Below, piece after piece: positions 1-8,061 of a stretch of DNA of 42,208 nucleotides. Positions within the stretch are counted from its first letter, which is position 1. Each line of letters opens with the position of its first letter. The notes under the pieces are model-generated. The model saw only the letters and a program-made list of their open reading frames with translations, had not been told where the DNA came from and made no database searches. Source of the stretch: Alphaproteobacteria bacterium (GTDB taxonomy: Bacteria > Pseudomonadota > Alphaproteobacteria > Micavibrionales > Micavibrionaceae); the NCBI GenBank assembly GCA_018399685.1, contig JAGYOK010000016.1:1-42208 (forward strand), written 5' to 3'. Position numbers and translations under genes: made by a program.

Positions 1-4
1 GATA

Positions 5-24
5 CCACGGGTCTTGACCCGTGG
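5..24. repeat. REP-like perfect hairpin
   Basis: A perfect inverted repeat: CCACGGGTC (5-13), loop TT, GACCCGTGG (16-24). It resembles the palindrome at 16958-16975 (CCACGGCT/AGCCGTGG), which has the opposite orientation if the TT loop is used as the guide. Such hairpins are typical of dispersed REP elements and of IS200/IS605 ends. No transposase is visible here, so an extragenic palindrome is the cautious reading. Confidence 0.6.
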
Positions 25-45
25 AGCTTCACAAGCTTTCATTAC

Positions 46-151
46 AGGATTTTTTTTAAAATCCTTAAAAAAAGGTATGAGTACAGCAGACATATAAGGC
101 TGAAAGCTTATAAAAGGCCTTTTGTCACGCGGTTAATAACTCACTCATACC
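46..151. other. Gene-free leader with nested inverted repeats
   Basis: This stretch carries three symmetric elements. AGGATTTT (46-53) pairs with AAAATCCT (58-65). GGTATGAGT (74-82) pairs with ACTCATACC (143-151), enclosing about 60 bases. Inside that lies AAAAGGCCTTTT (about 113-124). The nested arrangement could be a structured RNA or a terminator region beyond the minus-strand operon that ends at 215. No coding frame is convincing. Function unknown. Confidence 0.35.
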
Positions 152-214
152 AACCGGTCAAGAACATATATAGGATACTATTCCCATAATGTCAAGAAAT
201 ATTTTTAATAAGGC

Positions 215-946
215 TTAATCATACATCAAAACCCAGCCATCAAAGCGGCAAGCATCCATGAATTCGATTTTTCCGCCGGATAGCGGGACGCTGGAACCTT
301 CCTGCGGCGCGCATTCTTCGGGCACGCTTTTACTTCCTTCCAGAAGGAAAGTTTTAATCTTCTCATCTTGCAGGGAAGAGCCATCTTCACGAATGGCGAC
401 GCGGTTCTTAAACCAGATTTTGGGTTTGTAAGGGAGCTTTATAAAAGACAGTTGCTCGAAAGGAACCTCTTCATCGCTCAGCAAAATGCCATTTCCCTTA
501 TGCATTTTTATCAGCGCGTTGAGGCTGTTAAGCACAGGAGCGTCGCCAGAGACTATTCCGCTTTCTTTATCCGGCCCGGCAATAATTTGCGGAACAGCAA
601 GTCTTGCCCCGTAAGCTTTGTTGTACTCCATTAATAATTCCCTATTCACGCTATCTTGGTATATTTCATATTCGAATACCATAACATCACCTTTCCTGAG
701 CCTTTTTCTCAAAACAACAGGATCAGTGTTGGAACAGTGAGGGCAGCCAATTCCGGTGAAATAAACAAGGTTTGTCCATATATCGGTATCGGCAGTATCG
801 CTATCGGGATCTAATGCTGGCTCATCTTCCAGTCCGGCTACCGGCGCCATAGGTTCTTGCGCGAATAAAGCCGGAGAAAACAGCACTAAACAACACAAAT
901 AAAGAAAAAATGAAAAATATGTGCCCGGTTTCATAATGTAATTCAT
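215..946 (-). CDS. Secreted thioredoxin-fold protein with CPHC motif
   Basis: A 243-residue protein with an N-terminal hydrophobic signal sequence (about residues 9-29, ending near LFAQ). A thioredoxin-fold core follows: a YFTGIGCPHC strand-turn with redox cysteines C68 and C71, and a likely cis-Pro loop at P119 (AVPQII). CPHC is the DsbA-type dithiol motif, so a periplasmic thiol oxidoreductase or disulfide sensor is likely. C-terminal cysteines near 212 and 232 are additional. It is the last gene of the flhF-flhG-FliK-like operon, 20 bases after the preceding stop. The first ATG is preferred because GGGAC lies upstream of it, whereas the second ATG (residue 5) has no Shine-Dalgarno sequence. 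Substrate unknown; a role in folding flagellar periplasmic parts is inference from position only. Confidence 0.85.
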   Translation of the reverse strand: MNYIMKPGTYFSFFLYLCCLVLFSPALFAQEPMAPVAGLEDEPALDPDSDTADTDIWTNLVYFTGIGCPHCSNTDPVVLRKRLRKGDVMVFEYEIYQDSVNRELLMEYNKAYGARLAVPQIIAGPDKESGIVSGDAPVLNSLNALIKMHKGNGILLSDEEVPFEQLSFIKLPYKPKIWFKNRVAIREDGSSLQDEKIKTFLLEGSKSVPEECAPQEGSSVPLSGGKIEFMDACRFDGWVLMYD

Positions 947-954
947 AATGTAAT
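931..954. repeat. 12-bp tandem duplication over a start codon
   Basis: TCATAATGTAAT occurs twice in perfect tandem (931-942 and 943-954). Each copy carries one of the two candidate ATG codons of the minus-strand thioredoxin-like gene, so the duplication added four residues and a second start. Confidence 0.85.
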
Positions 955-966
955 AAGTCCCATCTT

Positions 967-3015
967 TTATGCGTCAGTTGAATATTCGGTTGCTTCACGA
1001 GGAGTTATGCGCACCCAATCAAGAGTGTGATCCTGAAAAGACAGCTCGCCTGTAATGCGCGTTTCATCCAAAGCGCTCTTATAGGCGCTGCGCATTTGCT
1101 GTTTCATTGCCTGAGAAAAACCTTGCCTCGTGCGCAAGACAAGATCAAGCCTCCCCGAAGTGCTTTCCTGAGTGTCGCTGGCATCCCCTGAGAACAGCCC
1201 GTCCAGTTGTACTTGCCCTATATTGCTTAGTGATATATCCACGATAAAACGGGTTTTGCGCCCTTTACCGTTCTTATCATTTTCATCATTAAAATCTGCA
1301 CTCTCGTGGTTTGTATAGATAACCATTTTGTGAACTTCATCCTGCCAGACCAAAGGGATAGACAGCGCGCGCCACTCACCGGATATGTTCTCTTTACTCA
1401 TTTTCGCAAGGCTGGAAAGCTCTCCCCCAAGGCGCGCAGGCAAGGAGCCTTTTCCCGAACGTTTGAGCACTTCTACCGCTTTGTCACCCAGCCAGCTTTG
1501 CACATCGCCGGAGCGCATGGCTGCGACAAAAAACAGGATACCGGCTCCAAGCTGCGCTGGCATAGAAGCAGAAGGCAAAGATGCATTAAAAGCCTGCACG
1601 GTCAGAGGGCTTGCCTGAGACAGGCTTTGCTGCACTTCTTCCATGATTGGCCAGTTGCCGGGTGTCAGGAGTTGGGAAGCGCTGACCATCGGGGTTGAGC
1701 GCTCTGCAAGGCTAAAACTCTCCAGCCCCTTTTCTTTTCCTTCCGTGAGCAGGCGGACCTCAAACTCCATCTGGCTACCCATGGGCAAATCACGTATGGG
1801 AGTTTCAACCGCGTAAAGCCTGCCAGACAATGAATCCGGCGTAAGCATTCTTAGAACCGGAAGCCCCCGTGTTTGTGTAAACCCCTCGACAACGGCATTT
1901 TTATAGCCAATCCGGCTGCTTAAAACAGTTCCAAAAAGCAGATCATTATTGACGCCTTGCCCGTTTGACGCAGAGAGTAAATGAGGGTTATTAATGCCGT
2001 AAAGCTTTCCCCCGTTTCCGTTTTGAGAGCTGTTTGCAAAATTTACCTGAGGGGCAGAAATGCTCGCAACCCTAAGCTCCGCCTGATAAATATTTGCATA
2101 ATTGTCAGTTTTGTTTATTGAAGACTGAGCATTAGGGGAGGCCGTATCTGTTGGCGCAAAAGAAGCCTTCTGTGAGGAGATACGCGTTTCACTGGATGTC
2201 CCGATCACCTGCACTGCAATAGCGCGAAACGGCAGGCTTACCGCATTAAGCGTGTTTTGTGCCAAAAGCGTGGTAGCCTCGGCCTGTGCCTTGGGAGGTA
2301 TAATTTCAGAAAACCCGCCGGTTTTATCAAAAGAAAATTGTGCCAGCGAGGAAGCGTACAGCTCATGCATATAGGGAAATCCCGCACTTTTTGCTAAATC
2401 CGGCGCAGTATTGGCAGTGATAGCGTCGCCTGATACCGGCGGCATAAGGTCATTGCGCTGGCCGGATATATTGCCATTTATATTAGTTATATTAGTTATA
2501 TGAGGGAAAAAAGCGCGCGAGCGAATTTGCTCCATAAAGGGCTGTGCAACAACTTCTCCACTACCCAGCAACACCATTTGAAGAGGCGCGCCTGATAACA
2601 GATGTTGTGCATTTATCTGCGACTTTTTTGCGAGCCTGTTATCAGCGGTTAACGTTGTCTGCACCGGAGTTTTGTCAGTTCTTGCCTCTTCGGCTTCACG
2701 GGCTGCTGGCCGGAGAATAGCTCTGGTCGGCGGGAAACCGGCTTCCAGTCGCAATTCTATGTCTATTTTGTTTTGTAAATGAGCAGGCGTATCGGTTTTT
2801 ATTGTGACGTTACCGTGCTCTGTGCCGATCATTATCAGCCCGTCTTTTTGGACATTCAGAATTTTACCCTCTAATATCCGCGCTTGATCAAGGGTTCGTA
2901 AATCAGGAGGAAGAGCAACAATGCGGATATTTCCATACAAAGAAGTCCCCGCACCCAATGTGTTTCCGGTCACATTGAGCCTCGATGTGGAAACGATTTT
3001 ACTTGCGTCACTCAT
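967..3015 (-). CDS. FliK-like hook-length/flagellar protein, divergent
   Basis: A 682-residue protein without signal peptide or membrane segments. The N-terminus (about 45-100) looks like a small beta module (EGKILNVQKDG...), and a second similar module lies near residues 365-425 (VVEGFTQTRG...). The middle is Ser/Asn/Ala-rich and low in complexity. The C-terminal 130 residues (ISLSNIGQVQLDG, then RLDLVLRT, then a helix) follow the beta-beta-alpha pattern of the FliK hook-length domain, with the LG.V signature degenerated to IGQV. A canonical FliK is encoded at 17464-19383, so this would be a paralogue or a distinct export-related factor. It sits 48 bases after flhG and 20 bases before the thioredoxin gene. 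FliK relationship is inference; no residue alone proves it. Confidence 0.7.
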   Translation of the reverse strand: MSDASKIVSTSRLNVTGNTLGAGTSLYGNIRIVALPPDLRTLDQARILEGKILNVQKDGLIMIGTEHGNVTIKTDTPAHLQNKIDIELRLEAGFPPTRAILRPAAREAEEARTDKTPVQTTLTADNRLAKKSQINAQHLLSGAPLQMVLLGSGEVVAQPFMEQIRSRAFFPHITNITNINGNISGQRNDLMPPVSGDAITANTAPDLAKSAGFPYMHELYASSLAQFSFDKTGGFSEIIPPKAQAEATTLLAQNTLNAVSLPFRAIAVQVIGTSSETRISSQKASFAPTDTASPNAQSSINKTDNYANIYQAELRVASISAPQVNFANSSQNGNGGKLYGINNPHLLSASNGQGVNNDLLFGTVLSSRIGYKNAVVEGFTQTRGLPVLRMLTPDSLSGRLYAVETPIRDLPMGSQMEFEVRLLTEGKEKGLESFSLAERSTPMVSASQLLTPGNWPIMEEVQQSLSQASPLTVQAFNASLPSASMPAQLGAGILFFVAAMRSGDVQSWLGDKAVEVLKRSGKGSLPARLGGELSSLAKMSKENISGEWRALSIPLVWQDEVHKMVIYTNHESADFNDENDKNGKGRKTRFIVDISLSNIGQVQLDGLFSGDASDTQESTSGRLDLVLRTRQGFSQAMKQQMRSAYKSALDETRITGELSFQDHTLDWVRITPREATEYSTDA

Positions 3016-3063
3016 GAAAAAGAGTGTAGCGCAAAAATCATACTGATATAATGAAAAATTGAA

Positions 3064-3897
3064 TTATACGCTACCCGCGCGCCGACTTGCATTTTGTACA
3101 TTCTTCCACACGACTTGCGCGATACGCTCTACATCTTCGGCAGCATCAGCATTGGGAGAGCGGATCAAAATCGGCGTTTGCATACGGATTGTTTCTTTCA
3201 CCTTTGCATCCTGACGAATAATACCCGCCAGAGATGGGCTGATGCGAAGGAAATTCTCACAGGCTTTTAGCAGGGTTTTATAGGTTTTCTCACCCTCTAG
3301 TTTGCTGGAAGCCATGTTCACCACAATATTAATGTTCTTTGACATGCCTGCGGCATTCCCAAGCTTGATAAATGCATAAGCATCGGTAAGGGATGTTGGC
3401 TCATCCGTGGAAATCAAAAATGTAGAGTTGGCAGTAGCCGATAGCATGCGCACAGTGCGATCAACGCCAGCGCCAAGATCTGCGATTACTACATCATATT
3501 CCGAAGCAACGTCCAGCAACTGGTCGCGCAAAAGGCTTAAACGCTGGCTCGGAAGAGCGGACAAAGAAGCTTGCCCGGAGCGTCCGGCAACGATATCAAA
3601 GCCACCTTCAGGATATTCCTGAACAACCCGATCCAGCCCCAAACGCCCGCGGATAACATCGTTAAGGTCACGCTTTGGCATCAAACCAAGCTGAACGTCT
3701 ACGTTGGCCAGCCCTAAATCACCATCAAACAAGAGCACACGTTTCCCCATTTTAGCAAGAGCATGGGCAAGCGTAATAGAGAACCACGTTTTACCAACAC
3801 CACCCTTACCGCTGGCTACAGCGATAATATTGGCCGCACGCTGGAAGGAAGGCGTGGAAGTCTTCGGCTCATTTTTAGTAACGGTGTTTCCTGTCAT
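3064..3897 (-). CDS. flhG: FlhG/FleN MinD-type ATPase
   Basis: A 277-residue ParA/MinD-family ATPase with a deviant Walker A motif KGGVGKT (31-37, signature Lys31). A switch I-like DGDLGLANVDVQLG and a Walker B-like VVIADLGAG follow. FlhG controls flagellar number and position by antagonising the GTPase FlhF, and the gene lies directly behind flhF. Its ATG shares a base with the flhF stop (TAATG), which points to translational coupling. The N-terminal segment before the P-loop has QRAANI where FlhG proteins often carry a DQAxxLR-type FlhF-activating motif, so the activator helix looks degenerate. FlhG is preferred over MinD because of that neighbour and the GLANVD signature. Confidence 0.93.
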   Translation of the reverse strand: MTGNTVTKNEPKTSTPSFQRAANIIAVASGKGGVGKTWFSITLAHALAKMGKRVLLFDGDLGLANVDVQLGLMPKRDLNDVIRGRLGLDRVVQEYPEGGFDIVAGRSGQASLSALPSQRLSLLRDQLLDVASEYDVVIADLGAGVDRTVRMLSATANSTFLISTDEPTSLTDAYAFIKLGNAAGMSKNINIVVNMASSKLEGEKTYKTLLKACENFLRISPSLAGIIRQDAKVKETIRMQTPILIRSPNADAAEDVERIAQVVWKNVQNASRRAGSV

Positions 3898-4943
3898 TAT
3901 CTGGTTCCTGTTTTCTGAGAGCTAGGCTCGGAGACGTGGTGGCCTAATATATCATCTTTTTCATTGCGGTACAGTCTTGGCACAAGTAATTGCGCAAGAG
4001 TTCTGGGGGAAAGAGGGGTCAGCCCCTGAGCTACCCTGGAGGACATGCTGGCGTCAGCAAACCCCAGGTTACCGTAATGCGCGGCTGAGAGCAAGCTCCC
4101 CAATCGCCTTGCTATATCTATGCGTGTCGGTAAAAGGCTTTTCACACCAAGTGTTGCAAAAACGCGCCCGATATCTCCGGCCTCGTCTGCATCAATTCCC
4201 GCAGGAAGAACCAGCGAAGACTCCATGTCACTTGCGTGCATCAATCTGGCCAGATCCTTGATGTCATATTTGTTAAACGGGTTAACGCCCGGCGTATCAA
4301 TAATAACCTGATCAAAGCGCATGCGCATCTCATTGGTCAGTGTGCGTAGAGATCTATAATCTGTCGCAGTATTAAGCCTGATCTGTAGAACATCGGTCAG
4401 CACTTTAAGCTGTTCAATGCCTCCGGCGCGTTTTGTATCAGTAGAAATAACCCCGACACTAAGCCCGCTCATGATGCTGCGAGTTGCGAGTTTGGCTACG
4501 GCCAGCGTCTTACCGGAGCCGGGCGGCCCGACCATCATAATTGGTCTTGGGCAACGCCTTGTTGGAAGAGGGCGGAAGGCAAAAAGCTGCTCTATCGTGG
4601 TGACAAGCGCTATGGCTATATCATCAAACCCCATGACAGTTGCGCACGAGATAATATTATCCATTACATCTTCCGGCACGCAGTGGCGCAGCATAACCTC
4701 AGTCAGTTCCTCGGCAACGGCATCAACATCGTTTTCATCATCATATTGCAGCCAGCCGCCATCATCCTCGCCATGTCCTTCGTCAAGGTCAAAAGATCTA
4801 TCAATGGCAGCAGTAACACGCACACCAGTTCCGTTTACGCGATCTTCACTGGATGCAACAATAACAGCTTCATCACCCAGATCTTCCCGAATCATCTGCA
4901 TGGCTTCGCTCATAGTCTTTGCATGAAACTTTTTTAATCGCAT
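3897..4943 (-). CDS. flhF: FlhF SRP-type GTPase, polar flagellum placement
   Basis: A 348-residue signal-recognition-particle GTPase. The start is set at the ATG that gives MRLKKFHAKTMSEAMQ, the typical FlhF N-terminus; an upstream in-frame GTG at 5003 would add 20 hydrophobic residues and is disfavoured. An acidic linker (52-75) precedes the NG domain. The P-loop GPPGSGKT is at 139-146, followed by STDTKRAGGIEQL (G2), IIDTPGV (G3) and PTRID (G4). FlhF marks the pole and recruits early basal-body parts. The stop overlaps the flhG start. The Shine-Dalgarno sequence is weak (GGGT about 15 bases upstream). Confidence 0.93.
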   Translation of the reverse strand: MRLKKFHAKTMSEAMQMIREDLGDEAVIVASSEDRVNGTGVRVTAAIDRSFDLDEGHGEDDGGWLQYDDENDVDAVAEELTEVMLRHCVPEDVMDNIISCATVMGFDDIAIALVTTIEQLFAFRPLPTRRCPRPIMMVGPPGSGKTLAVAKLATRSIMSGLSVGVISTDTKRAGGIEQLKVLTDVLQIRLNTATDYRSLRTLTNEMRMRFDQVIIDTPGVNPFNKYDIKDLARLMHASDMESSLVLPAGIDADEAGDIGRVFATLGVKSLLPTRIDIARRLGSLLSAAHYGNLGFADASMSSRVAQGLTPLSPRTLAQLLVPRLYRNEKDDILGHHVSEPSSQKTGTR

Positions 4944-5082
4944 AAAGAAGAGTACCCAAAAGAAGGAGTTTGCTCGAATCAACATTAGGAGCGCGAATAA
5001 CACACTCCCCCGAATTATACTTATTCTATCAACTCTATACTAGAGCACAACAACCAAAAAATGCTACCATCTTTATCAAATC

Positions 5083-5111
5083 TTTACATGGCGATAGTGA
5101 TTCTTTATTCA
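5083..5111 (+). promoter_or_regulatory. Possible sigma-70 promoter of the secreted protein gene
   Basis: TTTACA (5083-5088), 17 bases, TATTCA (5106-5111). It is the best -35/-10 pair between the divergent flhF and the plus-strand gene at 5146. Match is moderate. Confidence 0.3.
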
Positions 5112-5145
5112 TAAAGGGCACAAGTTTATTTTTTAGGAGGGAATT

Positions 5146-5757
5146 ATGGCATACGCAGCAAGAAAAACAAAATTGAAGAATGTAGTGCATATCATGTTAC
5201 TAACGACATTGATAGCAGGGGGAAACGCTCTTTTTGCTTCATCGGATCAGGTGCTTGCTGAAGATGATAATGCACAAATTATTACAAAAGAACGCCTTGA
5301 ATCATTCTATGAAGCATCAGTAGCGGTGCAGCTTGCCGGAGAAACAGAGGCCACTGCTTTTTTTGACAAGCATCTCCACAAGGATTTTGAAGGCGTTATG
5401 CATATTGAATCAAAAATAGAAAATGCTCCTATCCAAAAAGAGACAATCGTTTCTACCAGATTCGAATACCTTCGTGATTTAAAGAAAGCTTACGAAATAA
5501 GCACAATCGAGGAGCTTAAAAGCGGCATTGTATCTTATGATATTGCCGAGGACGGGCGTTCCGCCAACGTTAAGGACCGCACATATAGTCTGGTTCACTT
5601 GCCTTTGGAAGTATCTAAGGGAAAAACCGAAATATATAATTTCCGCCATTTTGTTAACTGTGAAAATTTTTATGTGTTAAGTGAAGAAGATGTTCTTTTG
5701 CTTAAATCAAACACATGTGAGGCAGAAGGGCAGATGAACAAGGCTCAGTCTTTGTAA
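5146..5757 (+). CDS. Secreted protein of unknown function
   Basis: A 203-residue protein with a strong AGGAGG ribosome site (5135-5140) six bases before ATG. Residues 1-38 form a signal peptide: a basic start (ARKTKLK), a hydrophobic core (HIMLLTTLIAGG) and a probable cleavage near NALFA or QVLA. The mature part (ERLESFYEASVAVQ, then FFDKHLHKDF) looks like an NTF2/SnoaL-type alpha-beta fold with two C-terminal cysteines (NC...NTC), but no family is recognised with confidence. It stands alone on the plus strand between the minus-strand flhF and flhA operons. Its stop is 27 bases from the end of flhA, convergently. A flagellar role is suggested only by location. Confidence 0.8.
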   Translation: MAYAARKTKLKNVVHIMLLTTLIAGGNALFASSDQVLAEDDNAQIITKERLESFYEASVAVQLAGETEATAFFDKHLHKDFEGVMHIESKIENAPIQKETIVSTRFEYLRDLKKAYEISTIEELKSGIVSYDIAEDGRSANVKDRTYSLVHLPLEVSKGKTEIYNFRHFVNCENFYVLSEEDVLLLKSNTCEAEGQMNKAQSL

Positions 5758-5784
5758 ATCTTTTTTAAAACATATCTATAAAAA

Positions 5785-7911
5785 TTACACATGCCCCATA
5801 GTCTTGATTCTGGCTTTTGGATGAACTTCGCTTTGCGACATTACAACGGTGTGCGCTCTGAATCGTTCTATAACTGAGCGCACATACGGGCGCACCATCG
5901 GCGATGTTAACAAAACCGGACTTATGGATTGCGCCGCTAGCTCGTTATATTTATTGCGAACAGCCGTGATAAAGTCCTGTAGCTTAGTGGGAGCCATAGC
6001 CAGTTGTTTCTCTTCTCCATCACCTATCAGGGAATCGGCAAAGGCCTGTTCCCATTCTGGCGACAGGGTGACAAGCACCAGCACGCCGGACATATCCGTG
6101 TTCGCATCACAAATCTGGCGTGCCAAACGGCGCCGGACATGTTCTGTAATTCGCGCAATGCTCTTGGTGTATCCGGCAGCTTCTGACACTCCCTCCAAAA
6201 TAGCGGGAAGGTCACGAACAGATACGCGCTCGGACAAGAGATTTTGCAAGACACGCTGCAACCCACCCACAGTAATTTGTCCGGGTATGACATCCGCCAC
6301 CAGCTTTTGATAGTCCTGCGGCAGCTCATTAAGGAGTTTTTGTGTTTCCGAGTAATTGAGCAAGTCCGGCATATTATCTTTAATAAGTTCCGTAAGATGC
6401 GTGGTTACAACCGTTGGCGCATCTACTACGGTATAGCCTTTAAAATGTGCTTCTTCGCGGTACTGCTCCTGCAACCACATGGCAGGCAGACCAAAGGTAG
6501 GCTCTATCGTATTTTCACCGGGCAGGCTGATTGCCCCACCGGCAGGATCCATACATAAAAGCATATTCGGGCGCACTTCGCCTCGCCCTGCCTCAATCTC
6601 CTTTATGTGGACAGCATAAGCATTCGCCGCCAGTTGCAGATTATCCTGAATACGTACGGCGGGCAGAACATATCCCATATCTTCGGCCAGTTGTCGGCGC
6701 AGCCCCTTAATCTGGTCTGTCAGTTTGTTGCCTCCTTCACCTTGCACCAAAGGTAAAAGCCCGTATCCAAGCTCGAGGCGGATTGTATCCATAGCCAGTG
6801 CCTTGGCAATAGGCTCCTCTGTAATCGGAGGGCCGCCCGGCTCCCCCGGCTTTGGCTTGGTTGCCGAGGCTTCCGCCGCTTTTTCCAGAACAGAATTACG
6901 TCGATAGGAAAAAAACGCTACTGTTCCGGTGATCCCTGCAAGTGTTGCAAAAGGAAGAATAGGTATGGCCGGGACAAGCCCTAAAGTGAGCATAAGCCCC
7001 GCACTCATGGCCAGAGCATTGGGATAACGGCTGATCTGGGTGAATAACTCCCGCTCGGCAGAGCCTTCAACCCCCGCTTTGGAAACCAGTAAACCGGCAG
7101 AAACCGAAACAACCAGAGCAGGGATCTGGCTTACAAGGCCATCACCAATCGTTAAAATGGTGTAGTTCTCGGCTGCTTCCTTGATGGTCATGTCCTGCAT
7201 AACCGCCCCGACGACAATTCCGCCGATAATATTCACGAACACAATGAGCAGACCTGCGATAGCATCTCCACGTACGAACTTGGCCGCACCATCCATAGCT
7301 CCGTAAAAAGTGCTCTCGGATTCCAGCTTTTTACGCCGGTCTCTGGCTTCATCTTCGGTAATCATTCCAGAAGATAAATCACTATCAATAGCCATTTGCT
7401 TGCCCGGCATCGCATCCAGTGTAAAGCGTGCGGCAACCTCGGCGATACGCCCCGAACCCTTTGTAATAACAACAAAGTTCACAATCACAAGAATAGAGAA
7501 AACAATGGCGCCAATAATATAATTTCCGCCGATAATAAACGTTCCAAAAGCTTCGATAATCCCACCGGCAGCCGAGCGCCCTGTATGGCCGTACTCCAGT
7601 ATAAGCCTTGTAGATGCGATGTTAAGACCAAGCCTGAGCGACGTGCTTACCAGCAAAACTGTAGGAAATGTTGAAAATTCAAGCGGCGCCTGAATGAACA
7701 GCACCGTCATCAAAATCAGCACAGAAAATGTAATAGAAATCGCCAGCCCGCCATCAAGCATAATAGGGGGCATGGGAACCAGCATAAACAGGATGATGGT
7801 AATAACGCCAAACGCGAACAACACGTCAGATCGTAAAAACGAGAACGAGCTTACCCCTATTTCCGAAGAAGGGGCGGCTGGTGACCTAGCGGTTCTTGGT
7901 GGTTGTGCCAT
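5785..7911 (-). CDS. flhA: FlhA export gate protein
   Basis: A 708-residue FHIPEP-family protein and the export-gate ring of the flagellar type III secretion system. About eight membrane segments lie in residues 30-330. The signature AEVAARFTLDAMPGKQMAID lies in the loop after the fourth segment. The large cytoplasmic C-terminal domain (about 350-708) docks chaperone-substrate complexes. The ATG at 7911 (MAQPPRT) is chosen. The alternative upstream TTG at 7974 lies in the T-tract of a terminator and would add 21 unlikely residues. It follows flbD after 150 bases that contain that terminator, so it probably has its own promoter or is expressed by read-through. Confidence 0.96.
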   Translation of the reverse strand: MAQPPRTARSPAAPSSEIGVSSFSFLRSDVLFAFGVITIILFMLVPMPPIMLDGGLAISITFSVLILMTVLFIQAPLEFSTFPTVLLVSTSLRLGLNIASTRLILEYGHTGRSAAGGIIEAFGTFIIGGNYIIGAIVFSILVIVNFVVITKGSGRIAEVAARFTLDAMPGKQMAIDSDLSSGMITEDEARDRRKKLESESTFYGAMDGAAKFVRGDAIAGLLIVFVNIIGGIVVGAVMQDMTIKEAAENYTILTIGDGLVSQIPALVVSVSAGLLVSKAGVEGSAERELFTQISRYPNALAMSAGLMLTLGLVPAIPILPFATLAGITGTVAFFSYRRNSVLEKAAEASATKPKPGEPGGPPITEEPIAKALAMDTIRLELGYGLLPLVQGEGGNKLTDQIKGLRRQLAEDMGYVLPAVRIQDNLQLAANAYAVHIKEIEAGRGEVRPNMLLCMDPAGGAISLPGENTIEPTFGLPAMWLQEQYREEAHFKGYTVVDAPTVVTTHLTELIKDNMPDLLNYSETQKLLNELPQDYQKLVADVIPGQITVGGLQRVLQNLLSERVSVRDLPAILEGVSEAAGYTKSIARITEHVRRRLARQICDANTDMSGVLVLVTLSPEWEQAFADSLIGDGEEKQLAMAPTKLQDFITAVRNKYNELAAQSISPVLLTSPMVRPYVRSVIERFRAHTVVMSQSEVHPKARIKTMGHV

Positions 7912-7972
7912 AAGAGATCGAAGCTGCGATTCGTTATATTGATAAAAATAATTAAGTCGTGAACCGACCAAC

Positions 7973-8005
7973 AAAAAAGATGCCCGTAGCTTATACGCGC
8001 ATCTT
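7973..8005 (-). terminator. Rho-independent terminator after flbD
   Basis: Read on the minus strand, arms AAGATGC-G-CGTA and TACG-G-GCATCTT form a 12-position stem with one G-G mismatch and a TAAGC loop. A run of six T (7978-7973, the first two being the end of the stem) ends it. It lies 56 bases beyond the flbD stop and before flhA. Confidence 0.75.
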
Positions 8006-8061
8006 GCAATACTACATTCTCAATTCCCAAAGCGCAAATGCTTATGTTGAGATCATGCCCC

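Noticed and set aside
3974-3996. TTGGCAC followed by ATTGC in the flhF region, a possible plus-strand sigma-54 promoter
   Set aside because: The GG to GC spacing is eleven, not ten, and it points into antisense of flhF with no gene downstream on that strand until 5146.
4417-4926. Plus-strand frame of 169 codons opposite flhF
   Set aside because: Ser/Ile/Thr-rich shadow of a well-supported GTPase on the other strand.
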